64,000 bases of DNA. Source: Barnesiella merdipullorum. GTDB lineage: Bacteria > Bacteroidota > Bacteroidia > Bacteroidales > Barnesiellaceae. Positions 16,906 through 23,943 of the stretch are shown piece after piece. Position 1 is the first letter of the stretch, and the number at the start of each line of letters is the position of its first letter. The DNA lies in NCBI GenBank assembly GCA_019116365.1, contig DXBT01000022.1:28784-92783 (forward strand), given 5' to 3'. Both the position numbers and the translations under genes were made by a program. The notes under the pieces were generated by a model. The model searched no databases. It had not been told where the DNA came from and worked only from the letters and a program-made list of their open reading frames with translations.

Positions 16906-17556
16906 ATGAGCGTGATAATTTCTCCATCGTTGCTGTCGGCCGATTTCGGTAACCTGAACAGTGAGATAGATATGATTAATGAGAGTGCGGCCGATTGGTT
17001 GCATATCGACGTGATGGACGGTGTGTTTGTGCCGAACATTTCGTTTGGTTTCCCGGTACTGGAGTTTGTGAACCGCCGCTGTACCAAACCGCTCGACGTG
17101 CACCTGATGATTGTCGAGCCACAAAAGTTCATTGCCGAGGTCAAGCGGGTAGGGGGTGCCATCATGACGGTACACTACGAGGTTTGCACGCACCTGCACC
17201 GGGTCGTACAGCAAATTCATGCAGCCGGCATGAAGGCGGGCGTTTCGCTGAATCCTCACACGCCGGTATCGCTGCTCGAGGATATTATCGAGGATGTCGA
17301 TGTGGTGCTGCTCATGTCGGTCAATCCCGGGTTTGGCGGACAGAAGTTTATCCCTCGCATACTCGACAAGGTGCGCGACTTGAAGGCGATGATTGCCCGT
17401 CGTCACTCGCAGGCTGTTATCGAAATCGATGGAGGGGTGAATCTCGAGACGGGTCGTCAGTTGGTCGAGGCTGGTGCCGACGCTCTGGTGGCTGGTAGCT
17501 TTGTGTTCCACTCCGAGGCTCCGCTCGATACCATTGCCCGGTTGAAAGAGTTGTAA
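16906..17556 (+). CDS. rpe: Ribulose-phosphate 3-epimerase
   Basis: Interconverts ribulose 5-phosphate and xylulose 5-phosphate in the pentose phosphate pathway; cytosolic TIM barrel with a metal ion. The 216-residue length is standard. Family signatures are SPSLLSADFGNL (4-15), LHIDVMDGVFVPNISFG (about 32-48, with metal-binding His and catalytic Asp), LMSVNPGFGGQKFI (about 140-153) and IEIDGGVN (about 172-179). Two tandem promoter repeats lie upstream and a strong terminator downstream, so it appears to be a single-gene unit. Confidence 0.97.
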   Translation: MSVIISPSLLSADFGNLNSEIDMINESAADWLHIDVMDGVFVPNISFGFPVLEFVNRRCTKPLDVHLMIVEPQKFIAEVKRVGGAIMTVHYEVCTHLHRVVQQIHAAGMKAGVSLNPHTPVSLLEDIIEDVDVVLLMSVNPGFGGQKFIPRILDKVRDLKAMIARRHSQAVIEIDGGVNLETGRQLVEAGADALVAGSFVFHSEAPLDTIARLKEL

Positions 17557-17578
17557 CCACACGAAACAAGAAGAGGAT

Positions 17579-17631
17579 AAAAAAAGAGAGCCCCTCGCCT
17601 GCGATGCTTTGCAGGCGAGGGGCTCTCTTTT
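17579..17631. terminator. Bidirectional terminator between rpe and the transglutaminase-like gene
   Basis: A long perfect hairpin: AGAGAGCCCCTCGCCTGC and GCAGGCGAGGGGCTCTCT around a short loop, flanked by A and T runs. It serves converging genes on both strands. Confidence 0.92.
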
Positions 17632-17667
17632 ATCGGCCGAGGAGCTTCGTTTGTCTCCAGCGGCTCG

Positions 17668-18861
17668 TTATTCCATATATCCTACCACGGTCACGGGTTC
17701 GGTGCCTACCTTCGTTTCTATGGTAGTGCGTTCGCCCCGGGCGTTTTCATAGACAAAAGTGTAGGTATGATCCTTTGCCACCAGGAACTTGAGGGCATCG
17801 TTCATGTCTTGCAAGGGACCGGCGGTGCGGCCGCCGCCCATTTGCACCCCGTCGCAGAATACATCGACGTTAGCCTCGACCCGGTCTTCCGAGTTGGAAC
17901 TGTGCTGTTTGTCCTTGTACATGACAAAGGTGACGATAACGTGGGTATTCTCCCGGGCAATGGTTTGAGTCTGCTGGCCGTAGAGGTCGATATAGCGTTG
18001 CGACACATCGACGGCATGCACATCGCGCGATTCTTGGTTCCATACCATCGGGAACCAGTCGCCGGTAGGACGGAACGACACGGCGTAGATGGCGTGGATG
18101 CGGTCGCCCGGAGTCGCTTGTCCGGCGTCGGCCATGAACCAGGCCCCATCGAGTTTGGGGGGAATGTAGTATTCGGTCGAGTACCAAGTGCCGTCGATCC
18201 AGACTTCGGTCCAGCTGTGGTTACCCCGGTTGTCGTGCCAGGCCGCCGTGCCCGCAAATCGGGCGGGGATACCTACCGAGCGCAGGGCATCGACCAGCAG
18301 AATGGAGAGTCCCGTGCAGGAGGCCATGCCCTGGCGCATCGACTCGGCCGGGCTTTGGTTGGTCTTTTCGCGCAACGTGTTGTATTCGACACCTACCACC
18401 TTGGGAATGATGCTGTTGATGGTGTCGATAGCTTCGCGCATGGTTTTACAGTTTTTTACCCGGGGAGCGAAACGCTCGTAGAAGTCTTTTCGCCAGGCAT
18501 CGCGCACCTCATCGACCGAGGCGTAGGGCAGTACCTCGTTGAGGAAAATCGAGTCGGGCAAGGCTTTGGCCCAAGGAAATTCGGCCCGAGCCCGACAGGC
18601 ATAAGTCACATTTTCGCGCAGCAGTGCCAGGTCCATGGTGTCGCGGTCGCCCTGGGGCATCCAGGCCAGCAGGTAGGTCATGGCTGCCTGTTCGTCGCGG
18701 GGAGTCTCTTTGAGTAGCGTGCGCAGGCTGTCGGCCCGGGGCGAATCGTCGAGTACGCTCTCGAGTTGCTGTTTGTCGGCCGAAGAATTCGATGCGGTAC
18801 AGCCTGCAAACGAGCAGACGAGTGCCGCCGACACCAGCAAAAGGATATGAGTCTTTTTCAT
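17668..18861 (-). CDS. Transglutaminase-like domain lipoprotein
   Basis: A 397-residue predicted lipoprotein: signal peptide with lipobox at Cys21 (CSFAGCTAS). The transglutaminase-like core has Cys182 (GMASCTGLSILLVDALRSVG) and His215 (RGNHSWTEVWIDGTW), matching the first two members of the Cys-His-Asp triad. The third position, usually Asp, appears to be Glu230 in STEYY, so activity is uncertain. The C-terminal 120 residues look beta-rich. Family members may act as peptidases or cross-linkers or be inactive binding proteins. It lies 12 bases downstream of cutC on the same strand and is probably in the same transcript. Confidence 0.85.
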   Translation of the reverse strand: MKKTHILLLVSAALVCSFAGCTASNSSADKQQLESVLDDSPRADSLRTLLKETPRDEQAAMTYLLAWMPQGDRDTMDLALLRENVTYACRARAEFPWAKALPDSIFLNEVLPYASVDEVRDAWRKDFYERFAPRVKNCKTMREAIDTINSIIPKVVGVEYNTLREKTNQSPAESMRQGMASCTGLSILLVDALRSVGIPARFAGTAAWHDNRGNHSWTEVWIDGTWYSTEYYIPPKLDGAWFMADAGQATPGDRIHAIYAVSFRPTGDWFPMVWNQESRDVHAVDVSQRYIDLYGQQTQTIARENTHVIVTFVMYKDKQHSSNSEDRVEANVDVFCDGVQMGGGRTAGPLQDMNDALKFLVAKDHTYTFVYENARGERTTIETKVGTEPVTVVGYME

Positions 18862-18873
18862 GTTGTATGGGGT

Positions 18874-19611
18874 TTATGAGTTGAGTTGATTAAGTATTTC
18901 GCGTATCTTGTTTTCGTCGGCACCTACCGAGGCATATTCGGGAATTCCCGGCACACCTCCCATCGAGACGTTGGGATTGCGGTAGGTCATGCCGCTTTCG
19001 ATGAGGCAGCGGGCGCTGAAGTGCACGGCATCGACCCCGGCCTGGGCCAGGCTTCGTACGTTCGACGGACCTACACCGCTGCCGGCCATGATGGCGATGC
19101 GTCCGTCGGCCTGACGCACCAGCGAGCGCAGGGTGTCGATTCCCTCGATGACGGTGTTGCGGCCGCCCGAGGTGAGCACCCGATAGCAGCCGGCGCGCAC
19201 GAGAGCCTCGAGAGCTTCGGAGGTGTTGCGCGTCATGTCGAAGGCCCGGTGAAAGGTGAACTGCATCGAGCCGCAGCGCTCTACGAGTCGGGCGGTGCGG
19301 GCTTCGTCCACTTGGCCGTTGGGGGTGAGTATGCCCGCCACGGCACAGTCGGCCCCACATTCGCGCACGAAATCTATCTCGTCGAGCATCAGGTCAAACT
19401 CGTCGTCGGTATAGAGAAAATCGCCTCCTCGGGGGCGAATCATCACACTTAGTTGCAGGTTGGGTATTTGTCGGGCTCGGCGTATGAGGGCTGCCGAGGG
19501 GGTGGTACCTCCTTCGTAGGGCGAGGCACACAGTTCTACACGGGTTACGCCGGCGCGGGCGGCAGCCTGGCAAGCCTCGAGTGAGAATGCACAAAGTTCG
19601 GTTTCGATCAT
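18874..19611 (-). CDS. cutC: CutC-family protein
   Basis: A 245-residue TIM-barrel protein of the CutC family. I set the start at the ATG at 19611 (MIETELCAFSLEACQAAARAG). The longer frame from 19698 would read through two promoter repeats, and its extra 29 residues look unrelated. Family stretches: VELCASPYEGGTTPS (about 25-39), MIRPRGGDFLY (about 57-67), FHRAFDMTRN (about 120-129) and MAGSGVGPSNV (about 187-197). CutC was named for copper homeostasis in E. coli, but its direct role in copper is doubtful, so the function is best left open. Two tandem promoter repeats drive it. Confidence 0.93.
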   Translation of the reverse strand: MIETELCAFSLEACQAAARAGVTRVELCASPYEGGTTPSAALIRRARQIPNLQLSVMIRPRGGDFLYTDDEFDLMLDEIDFVRECGADCAVAGILTPNGQVDEARTARLVERCGSMQFTFHRAFDMTRNTSEALEALVRAGCYRVLTSGGRNTVIEGIDTLRSLVRQADGRIAIMAGSGVGPSNVRSLAQAGVDAVHFSARCLIESGMTYRNPNVSMGGVPGIPEYASVGADENKIREILNQLNS

Positions 19612-19634
19612 ATCGGTTGTTTTTCGGTGTGTGT

Positions 19635-19701
19635 TGCAAAGATAGCGAAAGGTGAGTGCAGAAAACCAAGCTTGCTTGAGCTTTTTGCCGAACCGCATCC
19701 T
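19635..19701 (-). repeat. Promoter-bearing dispersed repeat, copy D (cutC)
   Basis: On the minus strand it reads from TAGGATGCGGTTCGG, through CAAGCAAGCTTGG, to CACTCACCTTTCGC and TATCTTTG (19644-19637). TTGG lies 21 bases before the -7 box. The -7 box is 26 bases before the cutC ATG. The left half is most like copy C. Confidence 0.75.
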
Positions 19702-19713
19702 ATTTTCACGGTA

Positions 19714-19780
19714 TGCAAAGATAGTGAAAGGTGAGTGCAGAGAGTCAAGTTGGTTCGAGATTTTTCTACCGGAGCAAGAC
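19714..19780 (-). repeat. Promoter-bearing dispersed repeat, copy E (second, upstream of cutC)
   Basis: On the minus strand: CTCCGGTAGAAAAATCTCG, then CTCTGCACTCACCTTTCAC and TATCTTTG (19723-19716). TTGA is 21 bases before the -7 box. It lies directly behind copy D, so cutC has two near-identical promoters in tandem, as rpe does. Confidence 0.75.
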
Positions 19781-19791
19781 TGTTTTATACG

Positions 19792-19830
19792 ACAAAAGCC
19801 GTTACAGAATTCGCTGTAACGGCTTTTGCA
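19792..19830. terminator. Terminator after the DedA gene
   Basis: CAAAAGCCGTTACAG pairs with CTGTAACGGCTTTTG around a loop of about six bases. It follows the minus-strand DedA stop codon by 14 bases and prevents read-through into the cutC promoters. Confidence 0.88.
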
Positions 19831-19843
19831 CGGGAGGTATATC

Positions 19844-20473
19844 TTATTTCGTTTTTTTCATTCCCTTGTAGATGAGGAACCCCACGATAAAGACGCAGAT
19901 GGCGATGAGCACATAGAGAATTTCGTGGCTGTAGGTCTGTACCTTCAGGATGAGTTCATCCTCGGGGATTACGGCGTGGAATCCGTAGCCGATGGCAGCC
20001 AGCACGATATTCCAGCACATGGCGCCCAAGGTGGTGAAGAGGATGAATTTCGAGAATTTCATGCAGGCCAGACCGGCGGGGATGGAGATGAGTTGGCGCA
20101 CGGCAGGGATGAGTCGGCCGATGAGGGTCGATATGCTGCCGTGTTTGTCGAAGTAGCGCTCGGCCGTTTCAACTTTGCCCTGGTCGAGCAGGCACATGTG
20201 GCCCACGCGGCTATTGGCAAACTTATAGACCAGAGGGCGTCCAATCCAGCGGGCCAGGTAGTAGTTGATGATAGCCCCTATATCGGCACCCAAGGTACCG
20301 AAGAGGACCACCAGATACATGTTGAGTTCGCCGTATGCGGCTTTGTATGCTGCGGGAATGATGACAACTTCGGAGGGGAAGGGGATGAACGAACTCTCGA
20401 TCATCATGAGGAAAGTGATGGTCCAATAATTGAGATTATCGAGACACCACTGAATAAATGATAAAGATTCCAT
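19844..20473 (-). CDS. DedA-family membrane protein
   Basis: A 209-residue inner-membrane protein of the DedA/SNARE-associated family. Family marks: FIPFPSEVVIIPAAYKA (about 30-46), GADIGAIINYYLARWIGR (about 63-80, with the E/D- and R-containing loops) and RLIPAVRQLISIPAGLACM (about 118-136, the conserved R...P motif). There are four or five membrane helices. DedA proteins are linked to membrane-lipid carrier recycling (undecaprenyl phosphate or phosphatidylethanolamine flipping) and proton-motive-force homeostasis. A TACTTTTG box on the minus strand near 20505-20512 fits its promoter. Confidence 0.94.
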   Translation of the reverse strand: MESLSFIQWCLDNLNYWTITFLMMIESSFIPFPSEVVIIPAAYKAAYGELNMYLVVLFGTLGADIGAIINYYLARWIGRPLVYKFANSRVGHMCLLDQGKVETAERYFDKHGSISTLIGRLIPAVRQLISIPAGLACMKFSKFILFTTLGAMCWNIVLAAIGYGFHAVIPEDELILKVQTYSHEILYVLIAICVFIVGFLIYKGMKKTK

Positions 20474-20557
20474 ATAAAAGGATTATGTTTTTTTGAGATT
20501 GCAAAAGTAATACTTTCGACTTAGAAATGAAAATATTCGCAAAAATGTAACAGAAAT

Positions 20558-21148
20558 TTAATACGTCTGTAAGTCCGAATCTTGAAAAATGGTACGATAG
20601 GCAGCAGCCTTTTCGGGCAGAGGTTTGGGATAGGCACGCGAAGTCGAGGGCATGCGATAGAGCTTGAGCTGTCGGTCGTGAAAATTCACCAGAGTCGATT
20701 GGCCTATGGGCGGAGGGGTGGCCCCGGTGATGGCGCACAGCGTGTCGGTGGCTTTCTGTCCGGTAGTAACGATGGTATGGCAGTGGGGCATCTGGTCGAG
20801 GGTATGGGCCAGGTCGAGCCTCTCGACCACCTCGAGGGTAAGGTCCGAGGCGTTACCGTTCAACCTTCGGGCTACCGCCACGGTATCGCTCACGGCTATG
20901 CCTTTTTCGCGCAGGAAGGCTTCGAGCTCCTCCCGGCGGAATCGTTTGTGGGCCGTATCGACAAAGTGGTCTTTGTCGTTGAAGAAGATGAGGCCGAAGA
21001 TGCGCCACATGTCGTTGGTATAGTTGGGGTAGAAGAACTCCATCGACCAGCGCTTGCGCGGTGGCGGGAAACTGCCCAGCAGCAAGATGCGGGCCTGTGG
21101 CGGGAGGAACGGGGTGAGGGGATGGACCTCGACAGGGGCTGTATCCAT
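20558..21148 (-). CDS. Uracil-DNA glycosylase superfamily protein (deoxyinosine-glycosylase-like)
   Basis: A 196-residue cytoplasmic base-excision-repair-like protein. Near residue 20 the motif LLLGSFPPPRKRWS corresponds to the water-activating loop; YPNYTNDMWRIFG (about 40-52) is typical of the MUG/deoxyinosine group. The C-terminal loop MPSTSRAY (about 166-173) corresponds to the DNA-intercalating motif. No active Asp/Asn is evident after GSFP, as in the hypoxanthine/deoxyinosine branch of the superfamily. It probably removes deaminated bases; the exact substrate is uncertain. It lies 12 bases after the small acidic protein gene, on the same strand, so they are probably co-transcribed. Confidence 0.85.
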   Translation of the reverse strand: MDTAPVEVHPLTPFLPPQARILLLGSFPPPRKRWSMEFFYPNYTNDMWRIFGLIFFNDKDHFVDTAHKRFRREELEAFLREKGIAVSDTVAVARRLNGNASDLTLEVVERLDLAHTLDQMPHCHTIVTTGQKATDTLCAITGATPPPIGQSTLVNFHDRQLKLYRMPSTSRAYPKPLPEKAAAYRTIFQDSDLQTY

Positions 21149-21160
21149 GAGTCGAGGGGT

Positions 21161-21517
21161 TTATAGAAATGAGTCGTCGGAGTCCAGGTCGTCGATTTTC
21201 CAGAAGGCTCCTTCGGCCGCATCGTAGCGGTAGTTGCCGCCCGGCAGCGAGTCGGCTATGAAGTTCTCCTTGTTGGACAGGTCGGCCTCGCACTCAAGCA
21301 GGTAAAACTCGGTGTCGTCAGAGTCGTCGCTCTGTATCGTCGCCTGGTATCCTTCGGGAACCTCGAAGGTCTCGCCGTCCTCCACCTCGATCAACTGGCG
21401 GTCATATCCCTGTTGAAACAAGATGTCGTAGGCATCGAAATCTTCATACTCGTCATATCCCATATCATCTCTCAACATCTCGAATTCGGGGGTGAGAGCC
21501 AACAAAATTGTATCCAT
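21161..21517 (-). CDS. Small acidic protein of unknown function
   Basis: 118 residues, very rich in Asp and Glu (for example DYEDFDAYDILFQQ-type and SDDSDDTEFYL stretches), ending DDLDSDDSFL. No signal peptide or membrane helix. A TAACTTTG -7-like box lies about 25 bases in front of the ATG on the minus strand, supporting expression. It heads a short two-gene unit with the DNA glycosylase. I do not recognise a family. Confidence 0.75.
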   Translation of the reverse strand: MDTILLALTPEFEMLRDDMGYDEYEDFDAYDILFQQGYDRQLIEVEDGETFEVPEGYQATIQSDDSDDTEFYLLECEADLSNKENFIADSLPGGNYRYDAAEGAFWKIDDLDSDDSFL

Positions 21518-21629
21518 GCGTGTAGTCTGTTTTCGTCGGGGGCAAAGTTACTTATTTTTACGATTGCTTCAACAATTTGCGACTGTTGTTGTTTTTACTG
21601 AAAATAAAACTTATAAATCCTGATTGTAT

Positions 21630-22955
21630 ATGAAAAAATTGATCTTTTCCTGTGCCTGTCTTATGGGGCTTTTCCTGTCGCCGATACAGGCGGCCGATGC
21701 TCCCGATACTCAGGCAGCCGACCCGGCCGAGCAACGCGGGCGTCATGCGCCCTCCGAAGCTTCGGACCGACTCGTTTTTCTGTGGGGCGGAAATGAGGCA
21801 AACAGCGAGTTGATAGGGATGTTTTACGATACCCGACAACTTCACTTCCAAGACCCTCGGGCTCCGCGGTTTCTCTTTGTCGATCGCAAGGGCAAGGTTG
21901 CCTTTGGAGTGGGTGGCTATGTGAAGGTAACGGCTTCCTACGATTTCGACGGGGCATTGCCCAACCGCGATTTCATCACCTACGATATACCGGTACCCGG
22001 CAATCCGGCCGAGCGGAACCAGTTCCAGATGGATGCTTCGACCTCGCACCTGTTTTTCAAGTTGGTGGGTGATAACTCGGTACTGGGCAAATATACCGTC
22101 TTTATCGACGGAGACTTCAGAGCCGGGCAGAATTATGGCTTCAGGCTCGATCAGGCCTATGTACAGGCTCGCGGTTTCTTGATAGGACAGACGTGGAGTA
22201 CCTTTGTCGATGCCGCTGCCGCACCTCCCACAATCGACTACGAAGGCCCCACCGGGCTGACCAGCGTGCGTAACGTGATGATGCGCTACACCTTCGACCT
22301 GGGCAAGCACTGGCAGATGGCTTTGGCTGCCGAGGCTCCCTCGGTTACCTGTACGCTCGACGACGGCTACAACACCACCATAGCCCAGCGTATGCCCGAT
22401 ATTCCCTTCTACATCCAGTATGGCTGGAATGGGGGGCACGACCACATACGGGCTTCGGGTTTGTTGCGCGGACTCTCTTACCGCGATTTGGTAGCCGAGC
22501 GCAACCGGTCGGTATTGGGCTGGGCCGTGCAACTCTCGGGTATTACCCACTTTACCCGCAAACTCTCGCTCTACTACCAAGGGGTTTATGGATATGGATA
22601 TGGCGAATATCTGAACGGCTTGAACGACGAGGGGTTCGACCTCATTCCCGACCCCGACACGCAGGGCAAGCTTTATGCCCCCAAGACGCTGGGATATGTG
22701 GCCGGTTTGCGATATGACTTTACCCCCAAGTTTTTTATCTCGGCCTCGTATAGCCAGAGCCGGGTGTATAGCAAGCAGGGAGCTCTCTCGCCCGACTCGT
22801 ACCGATATGCCCAATATATTGTGGGCAACGCCTTTTACAGCCTTACAAGCGATTGCAGCATAGGTATCGAATATCTCTATGGCCGTCGTTCCAACCTCAA
22901 CCGGGAGGATGGACAGGCCAATCGAATCAACACCATGATACGGTATAATTTCTAA
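21630..22955 (+). CDS. DcaP-like outer-membrane porin
   Basis: A 441-residue outer-membrane barrel protein. I chose the ATG of MKKLIFSCACLMGLFLSPI at 21630; the frame opens six bases earlier at a TTG. The signal peptide ends near residue 24. The mature part carries the DcaP-like pattern: YDTRQLHFQDPRAPRFLF, then GKVAFGVGGYVKVTASYDFD, LGKYTVFIDGDFRAG and LIGQTWSTFVDAAAAPPTID. It ends RINTMIRYNF with a terminal Phe for barrel insertion. DcaP porins are trimeric and admit small anions such as dicarboxylates in proteobacteria; the substrate here is unknown. Terminator follows. Confidence 0.9.
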   Translation: MKKLIFSCACLMGLFLSPIQAADAPDTQAADPAEQRGRHAPSEASDRLVFLWGGNEANSELIGMFYDTRQLHFQDPRAPRFLFVDRKGKVAFGVGGYVKVTASYDFDGALPNRDFITYDIPVPGNPAERNQFQMDASTSHLFFKLVGDNSVLGKYTVFIDGDFRAGQNYGFRLDQAYVQARGFLIGQTWSTFVDAAAAPPTIDYEGPTGLTSVRNVMMRYTFDLGKHWQMALAAEAPSVTCTLDDGYNTTIAQRMPDIPFYIQYGWNGGHDHIRASGLLRGLSYRDLVAERNRSVLGWAVQLSGITHFTRKLSLYYQGVYGYGYGEYLNGLNDEGFDLIPDPDTQGKLYAPKTLGYVAGLRYDFTPKFFISASYSQSRVYSKQGALSPDSYRYAQYIVGNAFYSLTSDCSIGIEYLYGRRSNLNREDGQANRINTMIRYNF

Positions 22956-22973
22956 AAACAGCTTTTTTAGTGG

Positions 22974-23020
22974 AGCCCGCCTTCTCGTTTTTTGCGATAG
23001 TTTCGAGAGGGCGGGTTTTG
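22974..23020 (+). terminator. Terminator after the DcaP-like porin gene
   Basis: CCCGCCTTCTCG pairs with CGAGAGGGCGGG and is followed by TTTTGTGTG, 20 bases after the stop codon. Confidence 0.82.
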
Positions 23021-23131
23021 TGTGTCCAGGCCTCTCATGTAGTTGCTTTTTTCAATCAAAACTATTGCCAGCCGTTTAAAAAGTGTTATTTTTGCAACTT
23101 GGTTAAATGTCCTTACTATAAAGAAGAAAGA

Positions 23132-23938
23132 ATGAAATATTTGTATTGGATATGTGTGGGGATTCTTATTTGGGGAATTACGTCGTGTGCTTCGTCCAAG
23201 AGTGTCCCTTATATGATCGATGTCGAGAGTATCCCGGCCGAGGTCTTAAATGCGGCTACACCGCAACCTTCGCCTATCTTGGCCCCGGGCGATATACTTG
23301 ATATCTCGGTGATGGCCAAGAATCACGAAGTGGTAGTCCCGTTTAACAAGCGGCTGATGCAGGGCGAGGCTTTCGTGCGTGGAACCATGACTACGCCCGA
23401 GGAGTTCTACCTGGTCGATCAGAACGGCGATATAGACTTCCCGGTGCTCGGCAAGCTTCATGTAGGCGGAAAGAGCAAGACCGAGGTGTCGATGATGATT
23501 CAAGAGGCTCTCTATCCCAAATATTTGAGCGAGTTGCCCCAGGTATCGGTGTGGATACAGAATTTCTCGGTCTCGGTACTGGGCGATGTGAACAGGCCGG
23601 GCATGTTTACCATCCAAAACGAACGGGTGAGTGTGCTCGATGCTATTGCTTTGGCCGGCGACCTGGCCATTACCGGCCGTCGCGACAATGTGCTTCTGGT
23701 GAGAGTCAATGCCGACGGGACCAAGCAGATTACTCGCATCAACCTGAATGACAAAAACTTAATCTCCTCGCCCTACTTCTATTTGCAGCAGAACGATGTG
23801 TTGTATGTACAACCCAACAAGTCGAAGGCTAACTCGGCTGTGGTCGTACCGCCTACCACATCGCTGGTATTTAGTGCTACTTCTATTCTGCTGACTATTG
23901 CCAACTTGATTATTACGGCCTGGAGCATTTCGAAATAA
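23132..23938 (+). CDS. Wza-like polysaccharide export lipoprotein
   Basis: A 268-residue outer-membrane export protein. The start at 23132 gives a clean lipoprotein signal (MKYLYWICVGILIWGITSCAS, lipobox Cys19). The earlier frame from 22970 runs through the terminator of the previous gene. A Poly_export domain covers about 45-140 (LAPGDILDISVMAKN, then DQNGDIDFPVLGKLHVGG). An SLBB-type beta-grasp domain follows (SVLGDVNRPGMFTIQNERVS). A C-terminal hydrophobic helix (SATSILLTIANLIITAWS) may span the outer membrane. It is five bases upstream of the tyrosine-kinase partner and works with it. Confidence 0.93.
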   Translation: MKYLYWICVGILIWGITSCASSKSVPYMIDVESIPAEVLNAATPQPSPILAPGDILDISVMAKNHEVVVPFNKRLMQGEAFVRGTMTTPEEFYLVDQNGDIDFPVLGKLHVGGKSKTEVSMMIQEALYPKYLSELPQVSVWIQNFSVSVLGDVNRPGMFTIQNERVSVLDAIALAGDLAITGRRDNVLLVRVNADGTKQITRINLNDKNLISSPYFYLQQNDVLYVQPNKSKANSAVVVPPTTSLVFSATSILLTIANLIITAWSISK

Positions 23939-23943
23939 AAGCT

